Assembly (NCBI RefSeq): GCF_014652915.1
Contig: NZ_BMZS01000002.1
Span: 168,590 to 232,589 of the forward strand
Length of the DNA: 64,000 bases
Source: Thalassobaculum fulvum
Lineage (GTDB): Bacteria > Pseudomonadota > Alphaproteobacteria > Thalassobaculales > Thalassobaculaceae
Direction of reading: 5' to 3'
The notes under the pieces were generated by a model that saw only the letters and a list, made by a program, of their open reading frames with translations, searched no databases and had not been told where the DNA came from. Both the position numbers and the translations under genes were made by a program. Below are positions 16,469 to 25,789 of the stretch, piece by piece (positions within the stretch are counted from its first letter, which is position 1; every line of letters starts with the position of its first letter).

Positions 16469-17839
16469 ATGTCACCGCGCATGAGCGACATGGACACCGA
16501 ACGCAATTCCCTCGGCGGCCGGATGCGCCGCTACGCCCGGGTCGGCAGCGCCGTCGGCGGTCTCGCCGCGCGGGTCGCCGGCGAACGCTATCTCGGCTGG
16601 AGCCTGGACAAGGGCGCCCACGCCTCGGAGCTGCGCACCGCGCTGGGCGGCCTCAAGGGGCCGCTGATGAAGGTCGCGCAGATCCTGTCGACCGTGCCGG
16701 ACGCCCTGCCCAAGGAGTACGTGCAGGAGCTCAGCCACCTGCAGTCGAACGCGCCGGCCATGGGCTGGCCGTTCGTCAAGCGGCGGATGACCACCGAGCT
16801 CGGCCCGGGCTGGCAGGAGAAGTTCGCCAGCTTCGAGCACACCGCCGCCTCGGCGGCCTCGCTCGGCCAGGTACACCGCGCCACCCTGCACGACGGCCGC
16901 CAGGTCGCCGCCAAGCTGCAGTACCCGGACATGTCGTCGGCGGTCGAGGCCGACCTGCGCCAGCTCGACTGGATCTTCTCGATCTACCGCCGCTACGACA
17001 AGGCGATCGACACCAGCCAGATCCACACCGAGCTGTCGGCCCGGCTGCGCGAGGAACTGGACTACGCCCGCGAGGCCCGGCACATGGCGCTGTATCGGCG
17101 CATGCTGGCCGACGAGCCCGGCGTGTTCGTGCCCGAGGTGATCGAGGAGCTGTCGACCGACCGGCTGCTGACCATGACCTGGCTGGACGGCACCCCGCTG
17201 ATGCGGTTCCTGGAGGGCGAGCCGCCGCTGGAGCTGCGCAACGCGTTCGCGCTGACCATGTTCCGGGCCTGGTACGTGCCGTTCTACTTCTACGGCGTGA
17301 TCCACGGCGACCCGCACCTCGGCAACTACACGGTGCGCGACGACGGCTCGGTCAACCTGCTGGACTTCGGCTGCATCCGGATCTTCCCGAAGACTTTCGT
17401 GAAGGGCGTGATCGACCTGTACAAGGCGCTGCGCGACGACGACGAGGAACTGGCGGTCCACGCCTACCAGAGCTGGGGCTTCCACGACCTCGACCGCGAG
17501 ACCATCGACGTCCTGAACATGTGGGCGCGGTTCCTGTACGGCCCGCTGCTGGAGGATCGCACCCGCAGGATCAACGAGACCGGCACCGGCCTGTACGGCC
17601 GCGAGATCGCCGAGCAGGTGCATGCCGAACTGCGGCGCCTGAACGGTGTGAGGCCGCCGCGCGAGTTCGTGCTGGTCGACCGCGCCGCGCTCGGCCTCGG
17701 CTCGGTGTTCATGCACCTCAAGGCCGAGGTCAACTGGCACCGGCTGTTCCACGAGCTGATCGAGGGCTTCGACGCCGACGCCATGGAGGGCCGGCAGTCC
17801 GAGGTGCTGGCGGCCGAGGGGCTGGAACGCCCGGATTGA
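16469..17839 (+). CDS. ABC1/AarF/UbiB-family atypical kinase
   Basis: A 456-residue atypical protein-kinase-like ATPase related to UbiB/COQ8, which supports ubiquinone synthesis. LKGPLMKVAQILST corresponds to the family KxGQ motif, though with Val-Ala before Gln, and AASAASLGQVHRA to the Ala-rich nucleotide loop. The catalytic motifs HGDPHLGN and LLDFGCIR are intact. No C-terminal membrane helices are evident, unlike classical UbiB. The start is uncertain because ATGs at 16481 and 16490 are also in frame. A COQ9-family gene lies 30 kb away. Confidence 0.88.
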   Translation: MSPRMSDMDTERNSLGGRMRRYARVGSAVGGLAARVAGERYLGWSLDKGAHASELRTALGGLKGPLMKVAQILSTVPDALPKEYVQELSHLQSNAPAMGWPFVKRRMTTELGPGWQEKFASFEHTAASAASLGQVHRATLHDGRQVAAKLQYPDMSSAVEADLRQLDWIFSIYRRYDKAIDTSQIHTELSARLREELDYAREARHMALYRRMLADEPGVFVPEVIEELSTDRLLTMTWLDGTPLMRFLEGEPPLELRNAFALTMFRAWYVPFYFYGVIHGDPHLGNYTVRDDGSVNLLDFGCIRIFPKTFVKGVIDLYKALRDDDEELAVHAYQSWGFHDLDRETIDVLNMWARFLYGPLLEDRTRRINETGTGLYGREIAEQVHAELRRLNGVRPPREFVLVDRAALGLGSVFMHLKAEVNWHRLFHELIEGFDADAMEGRQSEVLAAEGLERPD

Positions 17840-17875
17840 ACCGGTCGGCGACCCTCCCTCCCCTCCCCCTCTTTG

Positions 17876-18010
17876 CCGTCATTCCGGACGCCCGCGCGGC
17901 AGCGCGGGTGAGCCGGAACCCACGCGGCGACCGGCGCCGGCGGCGGCGACGCCGAAGCAGCGGGTGGGTTCCGGCTCTTCGCGACATCGTCGCTACGGCC
18001 GGAATGACGA
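17876..18010. repeat. REP-like long inverted repeat element, copy 2
   Basis: CGTCATTCCGG (17877-17887) faces CCGGAATGACG (17999-18009), and inside them GAGCCGGAACCCAC (17910-17923) faces GTGGGTTCCGGCTC (17964-17977). The whole unit is therefore a nested inverted repeat. It fills most of the 289-base gap between the ABC1 and enoyl-CoA genes. It resembles paired REP/BIME elements and could form a large hairpin in RNA. Confidence 0.7.
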
Positions 18011-18128
18011 CAAGGGGGGATGGAGCACCCGACGGCACCGGCGAGCGCCCAGTTCGGCTGACGCTGCGGCATCTTGCGGGGCCGATTTCCCGCCCCTAGC
18101 CTCCGTCGAAAATCGAGGGAGGACACCG

Positions 18129-18917
18129 ATGAGCGAACCGACGACCCTGACCGTCGAGGACGGTCTCGCCCGCCTGACCCTGAACCGGCCGGACGCCTAC
18201 AACACCCTCAACCGCGAGCTCGCCAGGAGCCTGATGGAGGCGGCGGTGCGCTGCGCCCATGGCGGTGACGTGCGGGCGGTGCTGCTGACCGCGGCCGGCG
18301 CCAATTTCTGCGGCGGCGGCGACCTGAAGTCGTTCCACGCCCAGGGCGACGGCATCGACGGCCATGTCCGCGAGGTCACCTACTACCTGCACGCCGCCTG
18401 CTCGGCGTTCGCACGCATGGACGCGCCGCTGGTGATCGCAGTGCAGGGGGCCGCCGCCGGCGCCGGGCTGTCGCTCGCCCTGCTCGGCGACCTGGTGTAC
18501 GCCGGCGAGAGCGCGTTCTTCACCATGGCCTACACCGCGGCGGGACTGTCGCCGGACGGCGGCTCGACCTTCATGCTGCCGCGCGTGGTCGGCCTGCGCC
18601 GGGCCCAGGAGCTGACCCTGACCAACCGCCGCCTGACCGCCGCCGAGGCGGTCGACTGGGGAATCGTGACGGCGGTCGTGCCGGACGACAGCCTGCAGCT
18701 CCACGCCGCCGAGGTGGCCCGAAAGCTCGCCCATGGCCCGAGCCGGGCGTTCGGCCGCGCCAAGCGGCTGCTGGTCGACAGCTTCGACACCAGCTTCGAG
18801 AGCCAGATGGAGCTTGAAGGCCGCTACATCGCCGCCTCCGCCATCGAGCCCGACGGCCGCGCCGGGGTCGACGCCTTCGTCAACAAGCGCAAGCCGACGT
18901 TCACGGGGCGGGCGTAG
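18129..18917 (+). CDS. Enoyl-CoA hydratase/isomerase family protein, PaaG-like
   Basis: A 262-residue crotonase-fold enzyme acting on acyl-CoA thioesters. ANFCGGGDLK and QGAAAGAGLSLAL form the two oxyanion-hole segments. AGLSPDGGSTFMLPRVVG places an Asp where PaaG-type isomerases carry their catalytic acid, while the usual crotonase Glu pair is not obvious, so isomerisation of a double bond or epoxide is more likely than hydration. The ATG follows GGGAGGA (18117-18123). It is monocistronic between two repeat elements. Confidence 0.87.
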   Translation: MSEPTTLTVEDGLARLTLNRPDAYNTLNRELARSLMEAAVRCAHGGDVRAVLLTAAGANFCGGGDLKSFHAQGDGIDGHVREVTYYLHAACSAFARMDAPLVIAVQGAAAGAGLSLALLGDLVYAGESAFFTMAYTAAGLSPDGGSTFMLPRVVGLRRAQELTLTNRRLTAAEAVDWGIVTAVVPDDSLQLHAAEVARKLAHGPSRAFGRAKRLLVDSFDTSFESQMELEGRYIAASAIEPDGRAGVDAFVNKRKPTFTGRA

Positions 18918-18937
18918 CGGAAGATGCTTCCCATTAC

Positions 18938-19031
18938 CTCATCCCGGGCAAGCGAAGCGCGCCCCGGGACCCAGGGCCGTCCACACGCGAGGCCGGGTCC
19001 CGGCTCTGCGCTGCGCTCCGGCCGGGATGAG
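18938..19031. repeat. REP-like inverted repeat element, divergent copy 3
   Basis: CTCATCCCGG (18938-18947) faces CCGGGATGAG (19022-19031), with CCGGGACCC and GGGTCCCGGCTC inside. It has the same plan as the 17876 element but a changed sequence (CATCCCGG for CATTCCGG). It lies in the convergent gap after the enoyl-CoA gene and before the methyltransferase end. Confidence 0.55.
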
Positions 19032-19051
19032 GGATGATGGCCGGACGCCCC

Positions 19052-20254
19052 TCAGTCCAGCGCCATCACCTCGCACTTCAGGTAGGCGCTCTCCGGTAGC
19101 TGCGGGTGGATCGGGTGGTCCGGCCCGGCGCCGGCCCGGCGCAGGATGCGGGCGGTCCGGCCGGACTCGCCGACGCCGCGGGCGGTCTGCTGGGCGAACG
19201 AGGCCGGATCCATGTGGAACGAGCACGACGCCAGCAGCAGCACGCCGTCCGGCGCCGTCACCTGGGCCGCCAGCCGGGCCAGCTTGCGGTAGGCCCTGGC
19301 GGCGCCGCCGACGTCCTTCTTCGACTTGGCGAAGGCCGGCGGGTCGCAGACCACCACGTCGTAGCTCTCGCCGGTCTTGATCAGGTGCTCGAGTGCGGCG
19401 AAGGCGTCGGCCTTGCGCGTGGTCACCCGGTCGGCGACGCCGCTCAGCTCGGCCGCCCGCGCCGCGATCTGCAGGGCCGGCGCGGCCCGGTCGACCAGGT
19501 CGACCCGGGCGGCGCCGGCGACCGCGCACTGCACGCCGAATCCGCCGGTGTGGCAGTACAGGTCGAGCACCCGGGCGCCGGCCGCCAGCCTGGCGACGAA
19601 CGCCCGGTTGTCGCGATGATCGAAGAACCAGCCGGTCTTCTGGCCGCCCAGCGGATCGAGCGGGAACAGCGCCCCGCCCTCGGCCACCGTCGGGCTGGCC
19701 GGCACCGTGCCGGCGGCCAGCCGCACCTCGCTCGGCAAGCCCTCCAGGCCGCGCACCGAGGTGTCGTTGCGCAGCACCACGGCCGCCGGGTCCAGCACCT
19801 GGCCGAGCGCCTCCAGCAGCGCCGGCTCCAGCCGCTCCATGCCGGCGGTGTTGGCCTGCGCCACCACCACGTCGCCGAAGCGGTCGACCACCAGCCCCGG
19901 CAGGCCGTCGGCCTCGGCGTGGACCAGGCGGTAGTACGGGGCGTCGAACAGCCGCTCGCGCCAGCCGAGCGCGGTGGCCAGCCGTTCCGCCAGGAAGCCG
20001 GCGTCGATCGTCCGGTCGGCGTCGTCGTCCAGGCGCCGCAGGGCGATCAGGCTGTGCGGGTTGAAGTAGGCGCAGCACAGCGGCTCGCCCCCCTTGCCGC
20101 CACCTTCGGCCTCGACCCGCACGATGGTGCCGGGTGCGATCGCCTTGGCCTCGGCGGTCATCGCCACTTCGTTGGAGAACACCCAGGGGTGGCCGCGGCG
20201 CAGGCGGGCGTCGGCGCCGCGCTGCAGGCGGATGGTCGGGCGGGCATCGGTCAT
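19052..20254 (-). CDS. Class I rRNA methyltransferase, RlmI-like
   Basis: A 400-residue SAM-dependent methyltransferase with an N-terminal PUA-type RNA-binding domain (LRRGHPWVFSNEV, residues about 15-70) and a C-terminal catalytic domain. VLDLYCHTGGFGV is the SAM-binding motif, VVCDPPAFAKSK is the motif IV region, and LLLASCSFHMDP holds the Cys expected for a 5-methylcytosine mechanism. E. coli RlmI methylates C1962 of 23S rRNA. Target identity is by family only. It is convergent with the enoyl-CoA gene. Confidence 0.87.
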   Translation of the reverse strand: MTDARPTIRLQRGADARLRRGHPWVFSNEVAMTAEAKAIAPGTIVRVEAEGGGKGGEPLCCAYFNPHSLIALRRLDDDADRTIDAGFLAERLATALGWRERLFDAPYYRLVHAEADGLPGLVVDRFGDVVVAQANTAGMERLEPALLEALGQVLDPAAVVLRNDTSVRGLEGLPSEVRLAAGTVPASPTVAEGGALFPLDPLGGQKTGWFFDHRDNRAFVARLAAGARVLDLYCHTGGFGVQCAVAGAARVDLVDRAAPALQIAARAAELSGVADRVTTRKADAFAALEHLIKTGESYDVVVCDPPAFAKSKKDVGGAARAYRKLARLAAQVTAPDGVLLLASCSFHMDPASFAQQTARGVGESGRTARILRRAGAGPDHPIHPQLPESAYLKCEVMALD

Positions 20255-20339
20255 GGCGGGCTCTCCGGTCGTTCGGCGGCGGGTTATGCCACGACCGGCG
20301 GGCGCTGTCGCGGGCGCGCGGAACCGCTATGATCGGACC

Positions 20340-20981
20340 ATGATCAAACTAGTGATTCGGCGTTTCCTCCCCGTCCTGCTGATCGCCTCCGCAGTCGCCG
20401 GTTGCGCCCAGCCGCCGCCGGTGATCCCGCAGACCACCATCAACGCCGACCAGAACGAGGTTCGCTGCCGCGCCGTCGGCAAGACCGCGCGCCGGGACGC
20501 CCGGCCGGTGCCGTACTCGATCGAGACCCTGGCACTCGGCCTGCCGGTGGTGGTGACCTGCGAACGCGAGGGCTTCCAGCCGAGCACCGAGACCATCGAG
20601 CCGCTGCCGAAGCCGCCGCTCGCCACCGCCCTGGTCCGCGGCGCCCGGCTGGCACCGATGGCCGACACCGTGCCGCCGCCGCTGGTGCCGGCCGACAGCC
20701 CGGTGCCGGCGGGGATCACGGTGCCGATGCGGCCGCTGCTGTTCACCAGCCCGGGCGCCCGCGACCGCTACTTCGGGAGGCTGCGGCAGCAGCGGGAGGA
20801 GCGCTGGCAGGCGTTCGCCGTTCGGCTCGACACCGAGTGCGGACCGTACTTCGTGCCGCCGCTCGGCACCGCGAAGCCCGATGCCGATGCCTGCCGGGCC
20901 GCCCGCGAGGTTCTCGCCCAGCAGCGCGCCGACGATCTGCGTCGCCTGGAGGTCGAGCGTCGGCGGGCGACCTTCCAGTAG
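20340..20981 (+). CDS. Putative lipoprotein of unknown function
   Basis: A 213-residue protein whose first 22 residues form a lipoprotein signal: basic MIKLVIRR, a hydrophobic core, then the lipobox VAGC with the lipidated Cys at 22. The mature part is Pro-rich to about residue 130 and ends in an Arg/Glu-rich, probably helical segment. Two Cys (in EVRCRAVG and VVTCEREGF) lie in a short domain that recalls PEGA-like or bacterial surface repeats, but I do not recognise a family. It is expected in the periplasm, anchored to a membrane. Confidence 0.75.
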   Translation: MIKLVIRRFLPVLLIASAVAGCAQPPPVIPQTTINADQNEVRCRAVGKTARRDARPVPYSIETLALGLPVVVTCEREGFQPSTETIEPLPKPPLATALVRGARLAPMADTVPPPLVPADSPVPAGITVPMRPLLFTSPGARDRYFGRLRQQREERWQAFAVRLDTECGPYFVPPLGTAKPDADACRAAREVLAQQRADDLRRLEVERRRATFQ

Positions 20982-21070
20982 CTGCGCGCCCCCGCGACAG
21001 CGTGCCGGCTTGCGCCGCCGGCCGTCAGGCGGCATGGTTCCGCCAAACCCTGCGGGAGGCGAGGGAGCCC

Positions 21071-22390
21071 ATGAGGATCGGCATCGTAAAAGAGCGTCAC
21101 CCCGGCGAACGGCGGGTGGCGGCGTCCTCCGATACCGTCAAGCGCTACGTCGGCATGGGGCTGGAGGTCCGGATCGAGACCGGCGCCGGTGTCGCGGCGG
21201 CAGTGACCGACGCGGCCTACGAGGCCGCCGGCGCCAGCATCGTGAAGACCGCCAAGGAGGCGCTGGCCGACGCCGACGTCGTTCTCAAGGTCCGCAAGCC
21301 GTCGACCGACGAGATCCCGCTGCTGAAGAAGGGTGCGGTCGTGGTCGCCCTGATGGAGCCGTACCGCGACCGGGCGCTGCTGGAAGCGCTGGCGGCCCGG
21401 GGCGTGACCGCGTTCTCGCTGGAGATGGTGCCGCGCATCACGCGGGCGCAGTCGATGGACGTGCTGTCCTCGCAGTCGAACCTGGCCGGCTATCGCGCGG
21501 TGCTGGACGCCGCCGCCGAGTTCGGGCGCGCCTTCCCGATGATGATGACCGCCGCCGGCACCGTGCCGCCGGCCCGCTGCCTGGTGATGGGCGCCGGCGT
21601 CGCCGGCCTGCAGGCGATCGCGACCGCCCGCCGGCTCGGCGCGGTGGTGTCGGCGACCGACGTGCGGCCGGCCGCCAAGGAGCAGGTCGAGAGCCTGGGC
21701 GGCACCTTCGTCGCGGTCGAGGACGAGGAGTTCAAACAGGCCGAGACCGCCGGCGGCTACGCCAAGGAGATGAGCGACGCCTACAAGAAGAAGCAGGCCG
21801 AGCTGATCGCCGAGACCATCAAGAAGCAGGACATCGTCATCACCACCGCCCTGATCCCGGGCCGACCGGCGCCGGTGCTGGTCAGCGAGGACATGGTGAA
21901 GACCATGAAGCCGGGCTCGGTGATCGTCGACCTGGCGGTCGAGCAGGGCGGCAACTGCCCGCTGTCGAAGCCCGGCGAGGTGGTCGAGGCGTACGGCGTG
22001 AAGATCGTCGGCCACACCAACGTGCCGAGCCGGATCGCGGTCGACGCCAGCGCGCTGTACGCGAAGAACCTGCTGAACTTCCTGACGCCGCTGGTCGACG
22101 CCGAGAGCAAGTCGCTGAAGATCGACGAGAGCGACGAGATCATCAAGGCGTCGATGATCGCCAAGGACGGCAAGGTGGTCAGCGAAGCGGTGCTGAAGCT
22201 GCCGCTCGAGGAAGCGCCGAAAGCCGCGGCACCGAAGGCCGCCGCTCCGAAAGCGGCGGCGGCGCCGAAGCCCAAAGCCGCGGCCAAACCCAAGGCTGCG
22301 GCCAAGCCCAAGGCGGCCCCCAAGCCGAAGAAGGCCGATAGCGGCGAGACCACGGGCAGCGGGGCCGACGGCTCCGGCTCCGAGTCCTGA
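21071..22390 (+). CDS. pntAA: NAD(P) transhydrogenase alpha subunit part 1, with Ala/Lys/Pro-rich tail
   Basis: A 439-residue NAD(H)-binding domain I of the proton-translocating transhydrogenase, which couples hydride transfer from NADH to NADP+ to proton entry. It begins [17 protein letters not shown], and [19 protein letters not shown] is the dinucleotide-binding motif. The Rhodospirillum rubrum counterpart is about 384 residues; here residues 380-439 form an extra low-complexity tail of PKAAA-type repeats ending Gly/Ser-rich. The ATG at 21071 follows GAGGGAG. It heads a tight three-gene operon. Confidence 0.95.
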   Translation: MRIGIVKERHPGERRVAASSDTVKRYVGMGLEVRIETGAGVAAAVTDAAYEAAGASIVKTAKEALADADVVLKVRKPSTDEIPLLKKGAVVVALMEPYRDRALLEALAARGVTAFSLEMVPRITRAQSMDVLSSQSNLAGYRAVLDAAAEFGRAFPMMMTAAGTVPPARCLVMGAGVAGLQAIATARRLGAVVSATDVRPAAKEQVESLGGTFVAVEDEEFKQAETAGGYAKEMSDAYKKKQAELIAETIKKQDIVITTALIPGRPAPVLVSEDMVKTMKPGSVIVDLAVEQGGNCPLSKPGEVVEAYGVKIVGHTNVPSRIAVDASALYAKNLLNFLTPLVDAESKSLKIDESDEIIKASMIAKDGKVVSEAVLKLPLEEAPKAAAPKAAAPKAAAAPKPKAAAKPKAAAKPKAAPKPKKADSGETTGSGADGSGSES

Positions 22391-22401
22391 GGGAGGCGAC
22401 G

Positions 22402-22830
22402 ATGGCGGAGACTTCGCTTACCGAACAGCTGCGCGCGCTCGCCGAGCAGGCCCAGGCGCTGGCGGCCAAAGCCACCGAGGCGGCGGCGAGCGCCGGCCAG
22501 CAGGCCGTCGCGGCGGTTCCGGCCGCACCCGGCCATGACGGCGGCCAGTTCGACCCGGCGGTGGTCGGCCTCACGGTGTTCGTGCTGGCGTGTTTCGTCG
22601 GCTACTACGTGGTCTGGCGGGTGACCCCGGCGCTGCACTCGCCGCTGATGGCGGTCACCAACGCGATCTCGTCGGTGATCATCGTCGGCGCGCTGATCGC
22701 CGCCGGCCCGGCCCAGATGGACTTCTCGTCGATCATGGGTTTCTTCGCGGTGATCCTGGCGAGCGTCAATATCTTCGGCGGCTTCCTGGTGACCCAGCGA
22801 ATGCTGTCGATGTTCCGGAAGAAGAAGTGA
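22402..22830 (+). CDS. pntAB: NAD(P) transhydrogenase alpha subunit part 2
   Basis: A 142-residue membrane protein with an Ala/Gln-rich N-terminal segment (residues 1-45) and three hydrophobic helices, matching the PntAB membrane part of the proton channel. [23 protein letters not shown] is the conserved helix region. It lies 11 bases after pntAA and 16 before pntB. The N-terminal segment is longer than in minimal PntAB proteins and may lie on the cytoplasmic face. Confidence 0.95.
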   Translation: MAETSLTEQLRALAEQAQALAAKATEAAASAGQQAVAAVPAAPGHDGGQFDPAVVGLTVFVLACFVGYYVVWRVTPALHSPLMAVTNAISSVIIVGALIAAGPAQMDFSSIMGFFAVILASVNIFGGFLVTQRMLSMFRKKK

Positions 22831-22846
22831 GTCGGGAGAGCATGTG

Positions 22847-24238
22847 ATGAGCGGCACGATCTCGGCCCTTCTCTACCTCGTCTCCAGCGTCTGCTTCATC
22901 ATGGCGCTGCGCGGACTGTCGTCGCCGGAGACGGCGCGCCAGGGCAACCTGTTCGGCATGGTCGGCATGGTGATCGCCATCGGCACCACGCTGGCGCTGC
23001 CCTCGGTGCTGTCCTACGAGACCATCATCCTCGGCATCGTGATCGGCGGCGCCATCGGCGCGGTGATCGCCCGGCGCATCCAGATGACGGCGCTGCCGCA
23101 GCTGGTCGCGGCGTTCCACAGCCTCGTCGGCCTCGCCGCCTGCTTCGTGGCGGTGGCGGCGTTCTACCGTCCGGAGGCCTACGGCATCGGCCAGACCGGG
23201 GCGATCGCCACGAGCTCGCTGGTCGAGATGTCGCTCGGCCTCGCCATCGGCGCGATCACCTTCACGGGCTCGATCATCGCGTTCGGCAAGCTGCAGGGCC
23301 TGGTCACCGGCAGGCCGCTGGTGTTCACCGGGCAGCATCCGCTGAACGCCGCCCTCGGCATCGCCGTGTTCGTCCTGATCGGCTGGCTGATCGCCGACCA
23401 GAACCCGACGGCGTTCTGGCTGATCTTCGCGGTGTCGCTGGCCCTCGGCTTCCTGCTGATCCTGCCGATCGGCGGCGCCGACATGCCGGTCGTGGTGTCG
23501 ATGCTGAACTCCTACTCGGGCTGGGCCGCCTGCGGCATCGGCTTCACCCTGGAGAACAGCCTGCTGATCGTCACCGGCGCGCTGGTCGGCTCGTCCGGCG
23601 CCATCCTCAGCTACATCATGTGCAAGGGGATGAACCGGTCGTTCTTCAACGTCATCCTCGGCGGCTTCGGCGGCGAGACCGCGGCGGCCGCCGGCGGCCC
23701 CGGCGGCGACCGCAACGTGAAGGCGGGCAGCGCCGAGGATGCGGCGTTCATCATGGACAACGCCGCCTCGGTGATCATCGTGCCGGGCTACGGCATGGCG
23801 GTCGCCCAGGCCCAGCATGCGCTGCGTGAGATGGCCGACCTGCTGAAGAGCAACGGCGTCCAGGTGCGCTACGCCATCCACCCGGTGGCCGGCCGGATGC
23901 CCGGGCACATGAACGTGCTGCTGGCCGAGGCCAACGTGCCGTACGACGAGGTGCTGGAACTGGAGGAGATCAACCGCGACTTCGCGCAGACCGACGTCGC
24001 CTTCGTGATCGGCGCCAACGACGTGACCAACCCGGCCGCCAAGACCGATCCGACCAGCCCGATCTACGGCATGCCGATCCTTGACGTCGAGCGGGCCAAG
24101 ACCGTGCTGTTCGTGAAGCGGTCGATGGCCTCGGGCTACGCCGGCGTGGAGAACGAGCTGTTCTTCCGCGACAACACCATGATGCTGTTCGGCGACGCCA
24201 AGAAAATGTGCGAGGAGATCCTCAAGTCGCTCGAGTGA
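22847..24238 (+). CDS. pntB: NAD(P) transhydrogenase beta subunit
   Basis: A 463-residue subunit with an N-terminal membrane domain of about nine helices and a C-terminal NADP(H)-binding domain III. YGMAVAQAQHALREMADLLK, HPVAGRMPGHMNVLLAEANVPYDEV and GANDVTNPAAKTDPTSPIYGMPIL are hallmark domain III sequences. Three start codons crowd together (ATG 22842 out of frame, GTG 22844, ATG 22847); GGGAG at 22834 supports the in-frame pair. It completes the transhydrogenase operon. Confidence 0.96.
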   Translation: MSGTISALLYLVSSVCFIMALRGLSSPETARQGNLFGMVGMVIAIGTTLALPSVLSYETIILGIVIGGAIGAVIARRIQMTALPQLVAAFHSLVGLAACFVAVAAFYRPEAYGIGQTGAIATSSLVEMSLGLAIGAITFTGSIIAFGKLQGLVTGRPLVFTGQHPLNAALGIAVFVLIGWLIADQNPTAFWLIFAVSLALGFLLILPIGGADMPVVVSMLNSYSGWAACGIGFTLENSLLIVTGALVGSSGAILSYIMCKGMNRSFFNVILGGFGGETAAAAGGPGGDRNVKAGSAEDAAFIMDNAASVIIVPGYGMAVAQAQHALREMADLLKSNGVQVRYAIHPVAGRMPGHMNVLLAEANVPYDEVLELEEINRDFAQTDVAFVIGANDVTNPAAKTDPTSPIYGMPILDVERAKTVLFVKRSMASGYAGVENELFFRDNTMMLFGDAKKMCEEILKSLE

Positions 24239-24248
24239 GGGGGCCGGC

Positions 24249-24731
24249 CTGGAAAGCGCGCTAGCCGAACGGGAGCGTCTCGTCGCGATCTGGCGGCGCC
24301 TGAGGAAGGGACGCGAGCTTCCGACCTGGGAGGATTTCGACCCGACCGAGGTCAAGAGCCTGCTGCCGTACATCGTGGTGGTCGAGCTGGTCGGCGAGCC
24401 GGTCCGCTATCGCGTGCGGCTGTACGGCACGGCGATCGCGGCCCTGCGCGGCGACGACCTGACCGGGCGCTACCTGGACGAGCCCGGCGCCCTGCCGCCG
24501 GGTCTCTGGCCGCAGTTCAAGGCCACCTACGACGAGGCGACGACCGCCCGCGAGCCGGTGGCGCGCGACGTCACCTATCGACGCCTCTCGGACCAGACGC
24601 GGGAGTGGCAGCACTGCCGGGTCATCCTGCCGTTCGCACGGGGCGACGGTACCGACGTCGCGATCCTGATGGTCGCCATCATTCCGGCCGGCGAGACCGA
24701 CGGACGGCCCGAGGCGGAGGCCGGGAACTGA
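24249..24731 (+). CDS. PAS-like domain protein (PF07310 type), apparent CTG start
   Basis: The reading frame encodes about 160 residues of a PAS_5-like sensory protein: W..LRKGRELPTWEDFDP near the start, then LLPYIVVVELVGEPVRYRVRLYGTAIAALRGDDLTG and a C-terminal ILPFARGDGTDVAILM strand. The only standard start (GTG 24375) would delete the first 42 residues, which match the family. Between an in-frame stop at 24180 and that GTG there is no ATG, GTG or TTG. The CTG at 24249 has AGGGGG (24238-24243) five bases before it. Ligand unknown. Confidence 0.7.
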   Translation: MESALAERERLVAIWRRLRKGRELPTWEDFDPTEVKSLLPYIVVVELVGEPVRYRVRLYGTAIAALRGDDLTGRYLDEPGALPPGLWPQFKATYDEATTAREPVARDVTYRRLSDQTREWQHCRVILPFARGDGTDVAILMVAIIPAGETDGRPEAEAGN

Positions 24732-24759
24732 GCGGCGGCAACCCGACGGCAGGGCAAGG

Positions 24760-25323
24760 ATGCGACGACGCGACTTCCTGACGGCCACCCTCGGCGTTCT
24801 CGCCGGATGCGCCCGACCGCCCGAGCCGCCGCCGCCCCCGGCACCGCCCGCGACCCCGGCCGTGCTGCCGCCACCGCCGGCCAGGCCGGTGGTGCCGATC
24901 CGCGCCGACTACATCGTCGTGCGCAAGGCCGCCCACGAGATGACGCTGTACAAGGACGGCCAGGCGGTGAAGACCTACCGGGTCGCACTCGGCACCGGCG
25001 GCCTCGAGCCGAAGCGGCAGGCCGGCGACAACCGGGTGCCGGAAGGGCTGTACCGGATCGTCGGGCGCAACCCGAACAGCGAGTTCCACCGCTCCCTCGC
25101 CATCAGCTATCCCGAGCCGCGTGACATCGCCGCCGCCCGCGCCCGCGGCGTCGCGCCCGGCGGCGGGATCATGATCCACGGCATCCGCAACGGCCTCGGC
25201 TGGCTCGGGCCGCTGCACCTGCGCGACGACTGGACCGCCGGCTGCATCGCGGTGACCGACGAGGAGATCGAGGAGATCTGGAACGCGGTGCCCGACGGCA
25301 CGCCGATCCGGATCCTGCCGTAG
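24760..25323 (+). CDS. L,D-transpeptidase (YkuD) lipoprotein
   Basis: A 187-residue exported YkuD enzyme that cross-links or trims peptidoglycan. The N-terminus MRRRDFLTATLGVLAGC joins a twin-arginine-like signal to a lipobox with Cys17. Residues 20-46 are Pro-rich, a spacer from the membrane. The catalytic domain has IMIHGIRNG (His140) and TAGCIAVT (Cys162), matching HG-x(n)-S/T-x-GC-I/V. It follows the PAS gene by 28 bases and may be co-transcribed. Confidence 0.93.
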   Translation: MRRRDFLTATLGVLAGCARPPEPPPPPAPPATPAVLPPPPARPVVPIRADYIVVRKAAHEMTLYKDGQAVKTYRVALGTGGLEPKRQAGDNRVPEGLYRIVGRNPNSEFHRSLAISYPEPRDIAAARARGVAPGGGIMIHGIRNGLGWLGPLHLRDDWTAGCIAVTDEEIEEIWNAVPDGTPIRILP

Positions 25324-25329
25324 CGGGCC

Positions 25330-25746
25330 CTATTCCACCCGGATGCGCGCCGCCAGCTCGTGCAGGGCCGGCAGCCCCGGTTCCTTGCGCGGCCAGGTCA
25401 GGCCGACGCCGTCGTCGGCGTGGCGCGGCAGCACGTGCAGGTGGACGTGCGGCACGGTCTGCCAGCCGGCCGGCCGGTTGGCCTGCAGGATGGTGATGCC
25501 GGCCGGCGCGAACGCCGCCTCGACCGCGCGCGCCACCCTGGCGGCGGTCCGGAACAGCGCCGCCGCCTGGTCGTCGGTCAGGTCGAGGATGGTGGCGCAG
25601 GGATGGGTGGTGGCGACGATCACGTGGCCGGGGTTGACCTGCCCGGCGTCCATGAAGGCGATGGTGTCGGCGTCCTCGTAAACCCTCGCGCACGGGATCT
25701 CGCCGCGCAGGATCCGGGCGAACACGTTGCCGTCGTCGTAGGCCAT
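25330..25746 (-). CDS. HIT family protein
   Basis: A 138-residue histidine-triad protein, a nucleotide hydrolase or transferase acting on AMP-linked substrates. FARILRGEIPCARVYED is the typical N-terminus and VPHVHLHVLPRH contains the HxHxH triad. The ATG at 25746 follows a GGAGGGAG stretch; a further upstream start would add a Gly/Thr-rich leader. It is convergent with the transpeptidase and follows the VOC gene on the minus strand by 43 bases. Confidence 0.92.
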   Translation of the reverse strand: MAYDDGNVFARILRGEIPCARVYEDADTIAFMDAGQVNPGHVIVATTHPCATILDLTDDQAAALFRTAARVARAVEAAFAPAGITILQANRPAGWQTVPHVHLHVLPRHADDGVGLTWPRKEPGLPALHELAARIRVE

Positions 25747-25789
25747 GACTCCCTCCCCCGCGGTGCCCGTCGCCGGACTTCCCGTCACC

